Shown here: positions 13,684 to 25,631 of the stretch, piece by piece
Numbering within the stretch: the stretch's first letter is position 1
Layout: every line of letters begins with the position of its first letter
Assembly (NCBI GenBank): GCA_004794655.1
Contig: SMMW01000635.1
Location: 3,210,001-3,274,000 of the forward strand
From: Marisa cornuarietis
Lineage: Eukaryota; Mollusca; Gastropoda; Architaenioglossa; Ampullariidae
Direction of reading: 5' to 3'
DNA: 64,000 nucleotides
Made by a program: the position numbers and the translations under genes
The notes under the pieces: generated by a model
The model's input: only the letters and a program-made list of their open reading frames with translations
What the model was told of the DNA's origin: nothing
Database searches by the model: none

Positions 13684-13835
13684 AAATGGACAGACAGAAA
13701 AAATAAGGACAAACGAAAGAACACAAGTATGACAAAAAAAACCGAGAAGAATTAAAGTTCTAGTCTTGTCTCGCCGGAAAAGGCAAACAAGAAAATGAAA
13801 AATAAAACTAATAAATCATATCAAATGAACTGCGA

Positions 13836-13927
<92 letters not shown>

Positions 13928-16900
13928 AAATGGACAGACAGAAAAATAAGGACAAACGAAAGAACACAAGTATGAGAACAAAAAACTAAGAAGAATGAAA
14001 GTTCTAGGCTTGTCCCGCCGGAAAAACCTATCAGCGCTGTAAGTATCAAGAAGCTAATGTGTCTAACGGAAGGCCGCACTCTAAGGGACATTAAATCAGT
14101 GAGATGCCATTTGCTGCCTGGTGGAAAAGCCGTTTTTAAAAGCCGTTTGGGATTAAGAATCTACCGTGCAAAATAATTCCCCGGAACATTTACTGAACAA
14201 AACAGGATCAGCTTCCACATGGCAAAGAAAGCAGTTGAAAGTTTCAGCTTACACGTGATGCCTTTTTCTAGGCATTCATAAAATCCATAATAGCACAGCT
14301 GCTGGAGCAGAAATGGGTGGAACTTCTCCAGGACTTTGAGCTCCTTTAGTTTGCTGTGGATCACGTCCAGGTCTTCTGCTGTTCGTTCACTCGGCCTGCG
14401 AAAGACAAACGGACAAGATCAGAAGCAAATGATCTAGAATATCAAAATTTGACGAAGAGCGAATAAAGAAATAATGGGAAAATGTATAGAAAGGTTTGCT
14501 TAGCGTCAATGGAATACCACCATAATTTCTGAAACTAGTAATCCAGCTAAATTTCTTTCCCTAGAAATTCTGACTTAATTTCACACTATCTTGCCTTAAA
14601 TTGTACTTTCATCCGCTTTTTCATATCATTAGTGTCCAGTTAATACTGCAGGAATCCCATCTTACAATGAATGTTAAACTTAATCAACAACAATTGTTCT
14701 TCGTCATAAACAGAGAGATGCCGATGCTTATTCATGTCGTTCGTAAAATGACCAAAGACAGTGGGCAACACAGTAGAGCTAGTATGTAAAAAATACCAAA
14801 CACAAAACATGTTGAGTACTCCATCAAAGAGGACAAAGGAACATGTCAGAAATATTATTCAAGCAACATGAAACGGGCGTTGGTTGTAGCTACGATACAC
14901 ATTGCAACACAACTATCTTTGGAAACAAGCATACATATACTTACAAGCATACAAACATAATGGCAGAAGCAGACAGCGAGAACGAAGAAAGAGGAGAGAG
15001 GTCAGAAGAAACTACAAAGCTTTTATTTTCATTTAGATTATCTTCGACTGATTCTTTACTGAAAATATATTAATGTATTTAAGACAAGAACTCACTTAAC
15101 CATGATTTTAAAATACAGCTCGTTTTTTAAATTCTTTTAATAGCTCGGTGTTGCTACAAATTGCAGTGAAAATAAAGGAAATAAAATTCTTGAAACGGAC
15201 TGATGTTATCCTCCCTTCTTCTTTGCTATCACATAGGGTAGATCTCGTGTGCATCTGTCAAAATATCTCCCAAGGATACTCTACATGGTCTTTTTCCAAT
15301 TACAGGCCTTAAGCTATGCCAATATATTATGCCAAAGCTTTGATTCACATGGCAACATGACAATTAGAAAAAGGTAGGGAACAAACTTTTAAAACTGTTA
15401 ATGAGATCCCACATAGTGTATTTAGTCTCGAAGACAAATCTGGTAAAGGATGTAGTGGATGTAGTTCTGACACGTTGCTCTAAATTTTATATCATCAGCT
15501 ATCTAGTATGTCTATTCATTATACTGCAAGATTCCCCCACCCTTGAAAGTTTGATAGGCGAAAGGAAAGTTATCACCTCAGACTTCGAAGGAAATGCAGG
15601 CCTTAGACAATGTCAAAGGTTAAGACCGACTCAATATGATTTTTTTTCTTTATGCCAGTTGACAGCCAACGTTTGCAGCAAACTATTATTTCCTTCTTTT
15701 GGGTCGGTCGATTTCGCCATCCTGAATATCGATCTGAAACTCTCAGCTTGTTAACAATTTTTTGTCTCTGAGCAGCCGAACGTACCCACCCTTACGCCCT
15801 TGCCTAACCTCGCGATGCAGTTGACGGGTCAAGTCAGAGGCACAGAAAAAAGAACGAACAGCCATGTTGCAGTCTCTGGTGATACAAACAATTGACTATT
15901 AATATCTGCACAGACTTTCCAGATTACAACCAGATAGTTCAAAATCACTTTTGAGAAAAAGGAAGACATCAGTGATTGGAAAATACTTTTTTTTTATCTG
16001 ATCGATATTAGCATGCCATTTGGAACAGTTGCACTGAAAGTGAAAGTGGTCCATCGATTTGATCCCTTTAGAATAGTCCAATGAACTGCTCATGCCGATT
16101 GTTTAATATGATAATAAAAATAATGTAGTCGATAAATTGCGGCTAATGTGCCCGAGTCGGGGAAACACTAAATCGTTTGTCTTTCATAAAATGTTGTGGA
16201 AAAGAAACAATTTTTACATCCATCAAAACTCCATGGCTGCCTCACCACCCCTAGCCATTATATCGACAAGAGAAACACGATTCTCTGTGGTTTGCCTTCA
16301 TTTGTCGAGGAAGCAAGGCTGAGCATTTCTATTAGGATAAGACACTGAAGCGAGAACATAGTTAACGCGTTGGCACGTGCACCCGGCTGCGCGGACACAC
16401 GCCTTCCCTGTTCTAGATACTTCATCAATTCTCTTGTAACTGCATTTTAATGGCTTTCATTTTTCTCCATGTCCGTTTTTATGGACGCCGCACCAGCATG
16501 CCATTTTGTATGAGGTTTCTGTTAATGCCATAGTATAGTTATACTGAGTCATCAAGTCTGCTTTAGCTGGCTTTCCTCGTGAAAAATTATGGGTCCTCAA
16601 TTAATCCCTCAGACTCTTTCTCTTTTTCTCTGAGTCTATCGGCGAGAGAAGCGGCATATTTCCCCGTCCAGCTAGCAACTGAAATTGCAAAATACAAATG
16701 ACAAAAATGTTTTTGCACTTTTGGTGCAAACGGCATTTTGAAACTAAGAGACACGTTCATGGTGTCTCATGGGGGGAGGGGGAATGAGGGAATGAGGTCC
16801 CTTCCTCTACCTCCAGCCAGCTAGTCTATTACGAAGGAGCACCCACGCGTGCGATGCCACAAGTGAAGAGGAACGATTTAGGAGGGAAACATCGTGTGAA

Positions 16901-18230
16901 GAATAACATATGTCACTCAGCACATTTGTTGCTACGAAAAAGTGCATTAAATCTCCCTCAGTGCTGACATGATCTGCAGCAAAATGACAAGTAAAGCATC
17001 TACAGAGGAACAGAAAAGCCGAGCGAGGGCCAAATGTTGCCGCGTGCACAGCGAGACTAATTATTCCATTATCCTACTATTTGCCGCCAGCAGCGAAGGT
17101 CTCTCAATAGGCCATAATGTCGGTAGATATTCTCATTTGTATTGATAGCATTAATTAGTGACATTAAATATTGTCGGTATATATTCCAATGTGTACTGAT
17201 AGCGTTAATTAGTGACATCGAATATCACGTGCCTATCGCATCTCAAACTATTGTCAACACTTACATCCTCGGCTCTCTTGCCTATTTTCAAGGGCTTGAA
17301 ACATTTAAAATATTGTCTCAGGACAAAGAATTCTATTATACTTTCGTAATACGGCGTTTGCAGGGCTCGTGGTCAGTAAGCTGTACTTGCATACAGCGAT
17401 TGGCTAAGAGGAATGTCACGTGATCAGGCTCCTTGCCACCTTTCCTGCATCACAAGCATGGTAAGCAAAATTTTTTGTAAACGTGGCAGCGGAATTTAGA
17501 AAAGAATATTATAAGATAAAGCTTTTAGAAAGTTCATCCATTAACGGCACAACGCATTCAAATCATCCCTTTGGAAGAAATTCCTGTGATGCCATGACAG
17601 CAAATGTGGCTGAGGTCAATTGTCATCTGCTTTATTGTTTACGTTTGTCGTCGATGTGGCTAACGGAAAATACTAGCACCGAGGCGAGAAAGCAATATTG
17701 TCCTGTTGTGTAGTTTGTGCGTTTCTCTTCGCTCGTGTTCTTCATTCGCAAGACTGGATTCTGATTGTGACCGCAAACACACACACACACACACAGAACA
17801 TACCTTTCCTTGACCCTGTAATCTGAGAGGTCCAGTAGCTCCGCGTTCAAACTCTCTTACGCTCTTGTCACCAAGACAGGGAGGATCGGGAAGTCCTCAT
17901 TTCAAATCTAGTCTTGGGCACGATCTCTCTACAAGATCCCTGTTAACAGGGCTAGCCATCGAAGAGTTCTTTGGATTATCTTTCTCCGCCCACTTTCAGC
18001 CGTATATTTTCCACACAAAATCTAGAAGAGTTTTCCAATCAAATATCAACCAGTCTCGACATTTGTATGCTGATGCATCCCTCTACTCATAGTCTCCCAC
18101 TGATCACCAGAATATGAAAATGACAACGGTTCTCTGAAGGACAGTACAGCAAACGTATTCCCAGGGCTTATGACTTGATCTTCATTGATTGCTTGCTTGA
18201 TTGATTGGCCGATCGATCGATCAGTGAGAC

Positions 18231-18296
<66 letters not shown>

Positions 18297-18796
18297 TTAA
18301 ACTGTATCTTCTTTCGGTGTGGGTCTCCGCGGTTCGAGGCGCTTTAAACTCAATTTTTGACACTTTTACCAGCATCAGACTGTCTTCTCGGAACTCTTCC
18401 CTGCAACCCAGCCGAAGAGGATGGGCCAAACATACAGAATGGGAAGTGACTGGCTTCCCCAAGGCGACTTCTGCTTCTGACCTGACATCGAGTAAGGGAG
18501 CTTCCTGCGCACAAAAGACTCCATTAAAAGGCAGCAAAATGCCGGCCCTTGAAAGGGGTTGTGCCACTGCATACCACGATGGGAGAAGCTGGTAGTCCGC
18601 GAGAGGACCAAAAGATCCGAAAAGCAAAGGCTGAATCAGAAACAAACGACACTATGGGAAACATTAGCTTGGGTTGGTGTTGGGAAAGCTTACTTTGTCA
18701 GAGGGTCTCGAAATAAGTGTTAAGATCACACCAGAGGGCGCTATTACTTTCTTATGAGACTTCAGATGGCTACCCGCTCTCCTGCTCTTTCTCTTA

Positions 18797-18870
<74 letters not shown>

Positions 18871-19713
18871 GTACTCTCGCCTTTTGTGTGGCTTTTCTGA
18901 TACTTTAGCCGTCCATCCCTCATTCTGCTGATCAATATCTCATTTCATTATTTCGACTAAGACAAAAGGTATTCCAAAACTAAACGAGTCACATTATTTT
19001 TTTTTAATCTTTTACCACTAGTCCACCCTCTCTTCCTATCCACCCAGCCACCCTCAAGCAGTCCTCCTCACTCTTGCATTACTATGACGGGGGTGTAAGA
19101 TCATTATGGTTAATAATAGATAAATAACCCTTCAGGTCGTGACTGTAGTCAGAAGAAAATAAGCTCGCAGACGACAAAATATAGCGCACGTGCCAGGAAT
19201 AAGCTTCCTTTGTCTTGACCCATTCCTATCGCAATGTCTGCTGGTCTAAAGCGTTTTGATAAATGGGTGAGTAGAGGACATGAGGGAGCCTTCGCTTGCC
19301 CCCGCTTCGCGCCCTCTCCTGACCACCTCATTCCATATCCTCCTCCCCCCCCACGCCTCCCGCAATATCCTCCCTTCCTTTCTGGCACTTCGATTTGAGC
19401 ACCGTGTGTTGCGAGCAAACTGATCTGTTTGGAGGAGACTTCTTGTCACTTTGCTGACAAACAACGGATGGCCAGGGAGGAAAACGGCACGGAGTTGATT
19501 TTGGTTCCCTCAAACTGCTGCGAAAAAAGAGAGGCCACGACAAACACACGAAAGAGCGGGGATTACATATGTGTGTGGTCAGAGTTTGTGTGGAACATAC
19601 GGACGTGAAGATGGACAAACGCAGCTCTGTGAGTTTTTCTCCGGATTTCTAAAAACACAAGCTTGAGTCCGCTCGCTGCAGCCTCACAGAAAGAGTTTAA
19701 GCGTGCAGCGTGG

Positions 19714-19755
<42 letters not shown>

Positions 19756-22700
19756 GCACGCACGCACACACACACACGTGCAAGTGCGAACACACACGCG
19801 CTTTCAAAGTCGAAAGAGATCCAGTTCAGGGCAACACGCGTGGCACTTTGTACAGACCAATATTATATATCAACAGCCGACTTCTATTGTTAGACTTTGA
19901 GCTTCCGGAAATGAAATGCAACCTGATATTAACCGATCGAATGGTTTGAAAAGAAATCAGTGATTTATATCTCCCAGATGGCTGACAGACTGAAAGTACA
20001 AAAAACACAATTGTTCTTGGGCTAAGTCCTCTTAATTATCTTGAAAAATTGTCAGAATTGTTAGACTGAGTTATAATGAAAAGCAACTGGCGTAATATAT
20101 TTAATGAAGTTTTGTCAATGAGAACAAATCACAATGTTAGGGGTCTGTTAGACACGGTAAAGAGACAAGAAGGTAGCAGTTGTTATCCCGAACTATGTAT
20201 GTTCACTCAGTACTGTAACGGCTGAATGAACTTCGTCATAAATGAACATCATTTGGTAAATAAACAATGAATGAAGGGAGAAGTAAAGGATGCCGGAGGC
20301 CTGCAGCGAAAGAGTTGGTAGGAGTGGGTGGGGGAAAAAAGCTTTATAAAGATCGCTTGGAATCTGTTCTGCAAGTTTGATAGTGGTCAGTCACAGGTAG
20401 GGGCAGTGATTCGAGTCTCGCCTGGACCTGTGAAATGAAAACTGCACATACAGTGGTACCTGCCTGATCATGTGAGGTAAAAGAACTAGAAAGTAGGGCC
20501 ATTAACTGCCCCTGTGGTTATCAGACTACGGGTCCTTTAGTTCAACAACACCTCCCCTAATTTAGTATAGCCTAGACTGGTGCCGACTTTCAACTCATGT
20601 TGAAAGCAACTTAAAGCAGCTTAAAACAAAACATAAGGTAAGTAGTTTAAAGTACCTTCCCTTTAGCCACATATACAACAGACATGCCACTCTAAATCCC
20701 CAATTCCTAATCTGAGGAGAACCGACTTGTTCCTAGCTGCTGCCTGACTAATCTCTGGACTTACACGCATGACAAGATTGCTTGGTGCAGTTAACAGCCA
20801 CCGACAGTGAGCTTCGTGCCTCTATTGTGTAACACCATCTCATTGTCATACACTATTAGTGAGCTGCAAGCATACCCTCGTCTAACCCACCTTAGCAGCA
20901 CACCAGCACACACCAAACTGAACTATGTACTCGGGACAAGACCATATTAAAGGGATACAAAATGCAAAAGAACAGTCCCTAGTACTCAAAATGAAATGAA
21001 CGGGTGCATAGAAAGATCTGAAGTCGAATTATGTGCCATGAAAATCGAATAAGGATTGAAGTCATACTGCTTGCCACCGAAACTAATGCTTATGTCATTT
21101 GGTGACATCGAGAGCCAGAAACTACTGTTCCTGGATGTGGCTCCCATCGAGTTCAGTGCTTATCTCGCTAAGCGATGCGAGCTGTTCATGTCGTCTACAG
21201 AAGGAGCCAGGAAATGAGGCTGACAGAGGCATCCAAGGTGAAGAGATTATCGCTGATGCTGTCCTTTCTTCCCTCCCTCTCAGCTTCTAAAAGAGCATTC
21301 AGGATATTAAATCAGAGATACTTTCCGGCTCAACCAATCCAAGCTCTCCGGGCGACATCTGGCTTTCAGTGCTGTCCTTGAACCAGCGGAAGTCTTAGGG
21401 CGAGTGATAAAAGAGTGCAAACTGACAAAAGAGACATCGTACATTTGGCTTAAAATGGAAAGACTTTACAGTTGGATGCTCATCGTTCTACACTTCCCTG
21501 AGCTCCATCCTTGCCCTTCATTATTCATAACTGATAGCATACATCAAATGAAAGCCTGCAATCAGCAAAGATCGCACAGGAAGGAAGATGCAATGTGGTG
21601 AAGATTTGATGCCGTTTACCTTCAAGAAATGGTCTAATGTAGACCGATCAAATGACAAGAAGTTTTACTTGGATGGTCCTGATGGTTATTAGTACAAATG
21701 GGCATGGTATTTGCAAGGAGGGGCATTTTTTTCGAAGCCACTTTCAGGTAATGGATCTGTAATGGAATTGACTGGGTTTAGCGGCAATGGTAAGACAGGC
21801 TAATAAGTAAATGGGAATCACATCTTCTTTGTCAGTTACTTCCATCTATTGAGCAATATCCCCCAGACAGACACACGTTTCAGCAATTTAACCCCTCAAT
21901 ACAAGAATCAGTAAGGGTTAGAATAGTCGTTATCAATATCATAGACAAGCTAGCAAGAAATTCAGATTTGCACTTCATGAAGAACATCATGCGATACATG
22001 GTATGAGAAATGCTTACCAATGGGTATTAGTTTCAGATAACTAAAGAGTGACAAAAAGCATTCTCAGAAAAATGTAAATAAGTTCCCAACGATTACCTAC
22101 ACAAATAAGTTACTAGCATACCTGGCATAAAATTTGTGTAATCAAGGGAAATAATAATACGCAGGATGTTAGAAAGAGAGATGATCTGTCTATTATTGTG
22201 CAGAGTTTGAAGATTGCACTTTTTTCATCTTGCTTTCCTTACCTAGTATTGCCTAAAAATGCATCTACGTTGTTTTATGATTATGATTTTTATCATTTAT
22301 ATTTATTTATATTATTTTTGTTGTGAGTGACTGTGTCTTATAAGGTTTATAAAGGTGCATTATACATTTGCACTCTATTGCTCATGTAAAGTGACAGGTT
22401 ATGCACTTCAAAGTGACTTCTGGTGAACTGTAACAAAAGAATATAGTACTACTGAATAGACATAAATATTGTACAACAGAAAGCATAATATGTTAAAACG
22501 AAATAGTATCTTCTACAACATTGAAGATCTTGTTCAGACACTGATGATGCCAGCTGTTACCTGGTTGACAGCAGATGTTCTACACACATCTCAAATGTTG
22601 AATGCCAGATGTTTGCATAAACAGTTTATTCTTCGGTTTGTTTGGTTGGTTGTTTTTTTTGGTTGTTTTTTTTTTTTTGGTTGGTTGGTTGGTTGGTTGG

Positions 22701-23592
22701 TTTTGTTTTTTTGTTTTTGTTTGTTTGTTTGTTTGTTTGTTTTGCTATTTCATCTAGCCATTTAAATAACAGCTATGTAATTGTCGATGTTTCAGAGTGT
22801 TGCGATTTCAGATACACGCTAGTACAGCAGAACAGACACGCAGAGAGAATTTGAGGATTGACTGAAGGAAACTAAGTAATAGGAACAGCAATATGGTCAG
22901 AGAAAATGGGACAAAGAAAGAAAGAGAGAAAACTCAAACATTTTATTCGTAAGATCTTTTCAGCAACTGTCACAGTTACTGGGTGATCTGAACTAATAAA
23001 ACTTTACATCCACTCACCCACAGCCACCCACGTACCTACAAAAAATTTCGATACACAGCCACACGCACGCCCGAAAGTTCCCACTACAGCAATAATGGTG
23101 CTGTCACATTAACAAGATAATTGAAAAATATTCTCGAAGTTCACATCGATGTCAGCAGAAAGGAACAAAAGGATAGCGCTCATAATGCAAGATGCATGTT
23201 CTCTTGAAAGAGAAAAATTTTACTTGAAAGAAGTTGACATGACTGGAACAAGATAGCAAATAGAAAAAGAAGTAAACAATGCCTGAGGGGTTAGGCAAGA
23301 TCAAAAAGCATGAAGATAAAGTAATTGAAAAAAAGAATTCGAGACAGCCTTTGCTGGCCAGACTGTGATGGTTGAGGGATCGAGTTTACAATGAACAGTC
23401 TGTTGGCGGGGCTAACCACGGACAGCATACAGAGCCGCTAGTTCTGATAGATCGTGCTTACAGAATAACCCTGCCAAATCTTGTTTAAGCATGGTTGTTT
23501 TGAATGGAAGGGAGAACAAACACGTTTATTTAGGCAATTTAATCAAGCAGTTTAAATGCGCTTTTCTCTGCTTGCGAATGCCAACTAGCGCG

Positions 23593-23667
<75 letters not shown>

Positions 23668-24733
23668 ACCGAGCAAAGTGACAGGATGTAATGTTGCTCC
23701 CGATGTGATGTGTCAAAAATATCCAGATATTCAGCTTACACTGTTTGAAGGTACAAGGACAAAACCTAGGTGAATAATGACAAAGCTACCTGTCCACGAT
23801 CAGGTTTCAAGGAAGATTAGGGCGGTTAAGACTACCATTCGTATCGTCAGTGTGTTCACATTTTGTCAGCCTTTGAAGTTGTTTTTAATGTCCCAGCAAT
23901 GATGGTCGAACCCTTTCGTGAATCATTACAACATTCAGCTCTAGAGTTTACATTTGTGCGATTAGAGAGTCGGCTGATGGTGTCGTGTTAGAGTAGCAAG
24001 GCCACCGCACGATGATCATCACACACCCGTGAGCTAGAGATGAACACGATCTCATGTCTTGTCCGCCTACCTGCAGCACGCTGCAACACGAGCTGGCTTA
24101 CCTGTTAACTTCCATTTAAATAATCGCAAGGGGTGAGAAAAAAGTCTTGGAAGGAGGGAAAGCGCTTCTTACATTTACAGAATAACAAAAACGTGTAATG
24201 TTTTGCTCGTGTGTCGGGTGCGTATAGCGTCTTATTTCTCTTCGCATACCGCCATGTTTCGTACCCACAAGTGTGTGCACAGGTGTGTGCATGTGTAGCT
24301 CCCGTGCTGCATGTAGATTAAGTGTCGGTTTCACCAGCTGTGACATCAAAAGTACTTCAGACACATTACATTAAAGCGAGAAAGAACGGGAACTGAAGCC
24401 TAAAGATAAAAGATGCATAATAACCGTGTTTTGGCAAGCAAGCACGTGTGATGCAAGCTTTCCTGCTTGACAAACCAGTCGATATTTATAGTTGGCAATG
24501 TAATTTTGATTAATCTGAAACTTACTGGCCAGGGTCTATCGTTGTTTGTATAGTATAAAGGGTATCAAAGAAATTTATTTTTAGAAAAAAAGAAGCCGGG
24601 AAACGACTGAGAAACTAGACCACTCGAAGCTGAAATTGTGGGAGTATGCAGAGGTCGCAGATTGTCTGATGAGAGTAGAGATGGTTCGTATTACTCACCT
24701 TTTATCAAGCCTGGCGTGCCAGCTGACAACCAT
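10113..24733 (-). CDS. RAPGEF4: Epac-like Rap guanine nucleotide exchange factor, 5' part (four exons)
   Basis: Four exons at 24733-24699, 14395-14253, 10686-10589 and 10259-10113 join without a frame break to give 141 residues. They align end to end with the N-terminus and first cyclic-nucleotide-binding (CNB) domain of vertebrate Epac2 (recalled, not searched): shared blocks include LDKRP, EKFHP, LEKGITLFRQGD, GTNWY, TSFGE and ELLR. Epac proteins are cAMP-responsive exchange factors that load GTP on Rap1/Rap2 at membranes; later exons would encode the DEP domain, second CNB domain, REM, RA and CDC25-type catalytic domains, none of which I see here. Splice phases are 2, 1 and 0 and all introns are GT/AG. 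The gene is incomplete in this annotation: the last exon found ends in an open donor, so downstream exons lie left of 10113 or outside the window. RAPGEF4 rather than RAPGEF3 is chosen because RAPGEF3 lacks this N-terminal CNB domain; an invertebrate single-copy Epac is equally possible. Confidence 0.88.
10589..10686 (-). CDS. RAPGEF4: Epac-like gene, coding exon 3
   Basis: 98 bp, residues 60-92. The acceptor is GTGCTGCAG|TA. It encodes [20 protein letters not shown], the central strands of the first CNB domain. The donor CAG|GTCGGT is weaker than the others at position +3, but it ends in phase 0 and joins HQ to D of the next exon, as in the family. A second GT four bases further (GTCG|GTAGGT) would break the frame. 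Confidence 0.88.
11291..12142 (+). repeat. 24/21-bp minisatellite with continuous open frame, in Epac intron 2
   Basis: About 35 tandem units of the form CAATGATCAGACAGYGCCAA.. (24 bp) mixed with shorter 21-bp units (..CATATGACAATGATCAGA). Nearly every unit carries the palindrome TGATCA. Both unit lengths are multiples of three, so the + frame stays open from about 11291 to the TAA at 12140-12142 and encodes repeats of (T/S)APSDNDQ and (T/S)AYDNDQ; another + frame and a minus frame also stay open for long stretches. There is a higher-order copy: the seven-unit block starting at 11712 repeats at 11877, a shift of 165 bp. It lies antisense within the intron between exons 2 and 3. Most likely non-coding tandem repeat. 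Confidence 0.9.
13580..14030. repeat. Tandem ~240-bp duplication, each copy with a (GAAA)n tract
   Basis: Two GAAA arrays (about 13598-13684 and 13835-13930) are each followed by the same unique sequence: TGGACAGACAGAAAAA at 13687 and 13931, then matching text through the CGCCGGAAAA motif near 13775 and 14019. The shift is 237 bp at the array starts and 244 bp after the arrays, so the second array is a few units longer. It is a recent tandem segmental duplication inside Epac intron 2. Confidence 0.9.
14253..14395 (-). CDS. RAPGEF4: Epac-like gene, coding exon 2
   Basis: 143 bp, residues 12-60 of the joined product. Acceptor TTTCGCAG|G and donor T|GTAAGC are both clear. It encodes the helical lead-in to the CNB fold ([17 protein letters not shown]) and the start of the beta-barrel (YECLEKGIT). 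The codon split at the donor joins to exon 3 to make Leu60 of ITLFRQGD, exactly as in the family, which supports the chosen boundary. Confidence 0.9.
17119..17226. repeat. 54-bp tandem duplication
   Basis: GTCGGTAGATATTCTCATTT.. at 17119 repeats at 17173 with about 85% identity, both ending in TTAATTAGTGACATYRAAT. It lies in Epac intron 1. Confidence 0.8.
18232..18295. repeat. (GT)32 microsatellite
   Basis: Pure GT tract in Epac intron 1. Confidence 0.97.
18799..18869. repeat. (TG)35 microsatellite
   Basis: Pure TG tract about 500 bases after the previous one. Confidence 0.97.
19715..19778. repeat. (CA)n with (GCAC)n core
   Basis: CA tract with a CGCACGCACG interruption; opposite phase to the GT arrays at 18.2 and 18.8 kb. 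Confidence 0.95.
22632..22741. repeat. (GGTT)n and (GTTT)n simple repeats
   Basis: GGTT units at 22679-22702 followed by TTTG units to 22741, in a T-rich block. Confidence 0.9.
23593..23667. repeat. (TGTC)n microsatellite
   Basis: About 18 TGTC units in Epac intron 1. A second array of this type lies at 25556. Confidence 0.95.
24699..24733 (-). CDS. RAPGEF4: Epac-like gene, coding exon 1
   Basis: This exon encodes [11 protein letters not shown] plus two bases of the next Arg codon, then a strong donor (AG|GTGAGT). The short tryptophan-containing leader ending in LDKRP matches the Epac2 N-terminus. The ATG at 24733 is chosen because it has an A at -3 and G at +4 (AACATGG). The frame stays open upstream to about 25117, and a second in-frame ATG at 24829 (weaker context) would add 32 residues, so the start is not certain. 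The exon sits at the edge of a CpG-dense stretch. Confidence 0.8.
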
Positions 24734-25450
24734 GTTGTTGCTGCTGCTGCTGAGGGTAGCACTCACAGGAAGGGGAATCGCACTCCTCTTACCCGCCCCC
24801 TTGTCACCGCTATCGCTACCTGACTGCATAGGAGCGCATCTCAGTGTCCCTGGCGCACGTGGCTGAGCTCTCACCTGGTCCTTTCTTGACTCACGGGGAC
24901 TGAACGACAGTGACAGCTCCCTACATCCAACATGAGCTTCGAACTGCCGCCTCGCCTCCCGCCTCACGCGCAATCGTCTGCTCCCTACATTTGCAGTGTG
25001 GCTTTGCCGAGACGCTTGGAAGCGAGAGAAAAAAAGCCAAGCTGAGCTTCCGGCTGCAGTTGAGTAACGGCGCAATGACTGCTCGCTCTCAGCTCGTGCC
25101 ACTTCCCTCCCGTCCAAGTCTTTTTATCCTGCTAAAGGCGCGAGTGTAAGTTGTTCTTTTCTCCGTTGTGTAGTCTCTCTCTCTCTCTCCAGTTTAAAAG
25201 CCCTCGTTGCACAGCAGGAGGCGCTGGCGGCGAGAGTGGAAGCAAGAGAACCTCCTCCTACTTTGAGGCAGACGACTGCGCGCGCTACTGGACACCGCGT
25301 GCCAGGGAGTAGGGTGCAGGAGCTGGGTTCTAACATCTGTGACCGAAGCGATCGATCTCTCCTAAGGTGGATTAGCGGCCACAGACGCGACAGCTGCTAT
25401 GCTGGTGTGACTCTCAGCTGGGGTTTGGGTAGCTCGTGCACAGTGGGTGT
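24734..25450 (-). promoter_or_regulatory. CpG-rich promoter / 5' UTR region of the Epac-like gene
   Basis: Sequence upstream of exon 1 is visibly richer in G+C and CpG than its surroundings, especially 24,770-25,020 and 25,200-25,420. This is typical of a promoter-proximal island. On the minus strand an ATAAAAAG box lies at 25127-25120 and a GA/CT run at 25170-25190; either could be core-promoter sequence, but no start site can be fixed from sequence alone. The minus-strand frame is open from about 25117 down to exon 1, probably only because the region is GC-rich. Confidence 0.5.
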
Positions 25451-25553
25451 TAAAGACAGTAGAGGTTGAATTTTACATCAAGTGTTTGTCGGATGACTTC
25501 TGCTGCCTGCATGTGGTGCCAATATAGATAATATGCACTTAATAGATTCAGCA

Positions 25554-25555
<2 letters not shown>

Positions 25556-25610
<55 letters not shown>

Positions 25611-25631
25611 GTTGCTCTCTCTCTCTCTCTG
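25556..25631. repeat. (TGTC)n then (CT)n
   Basis: About 13 TGTC units to 25610, then a short CT run, just upstream of the Epac promoter region. Confidence 0.95.

Larger units (their letters stand above)
14396..24698 (-). other. Epac-like gene intron 1
   Basis: 10,303-bp intron defined by the exon 1 donor and exon 2 acceptor. It carries the GT, CA and TGTC microsatellites, the 54-bp duplication at 17.1 kb, and at 20,408 GATTCGAGTCTCGCC, a B-box-like sequence that may mark an old SINE. No internal gene was seen. Confidence 0.75.

Noticed and set aside
13795..14091. Lys/Glu/Arg-rich (+) and Phe/Leu/Ser-rich (-) frames
   Set aside because: They are produced by the (GAAA)n array alone.
18046..18645. 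199-codon minus-strand frame with a His-Thr run
   Set aside because: It is held open by the GT array in its centre; flanking residues show no domain and no coding signature.
24695..25117. Long N-terminal extension of the Epac-like protein upstream of exon 1 Met
   Set aside because: There is no ATG at the far end and the residues are of GC-rich low-information composition; the family has a short leader, so the ATG at 24733 (or 24829) is preferred.
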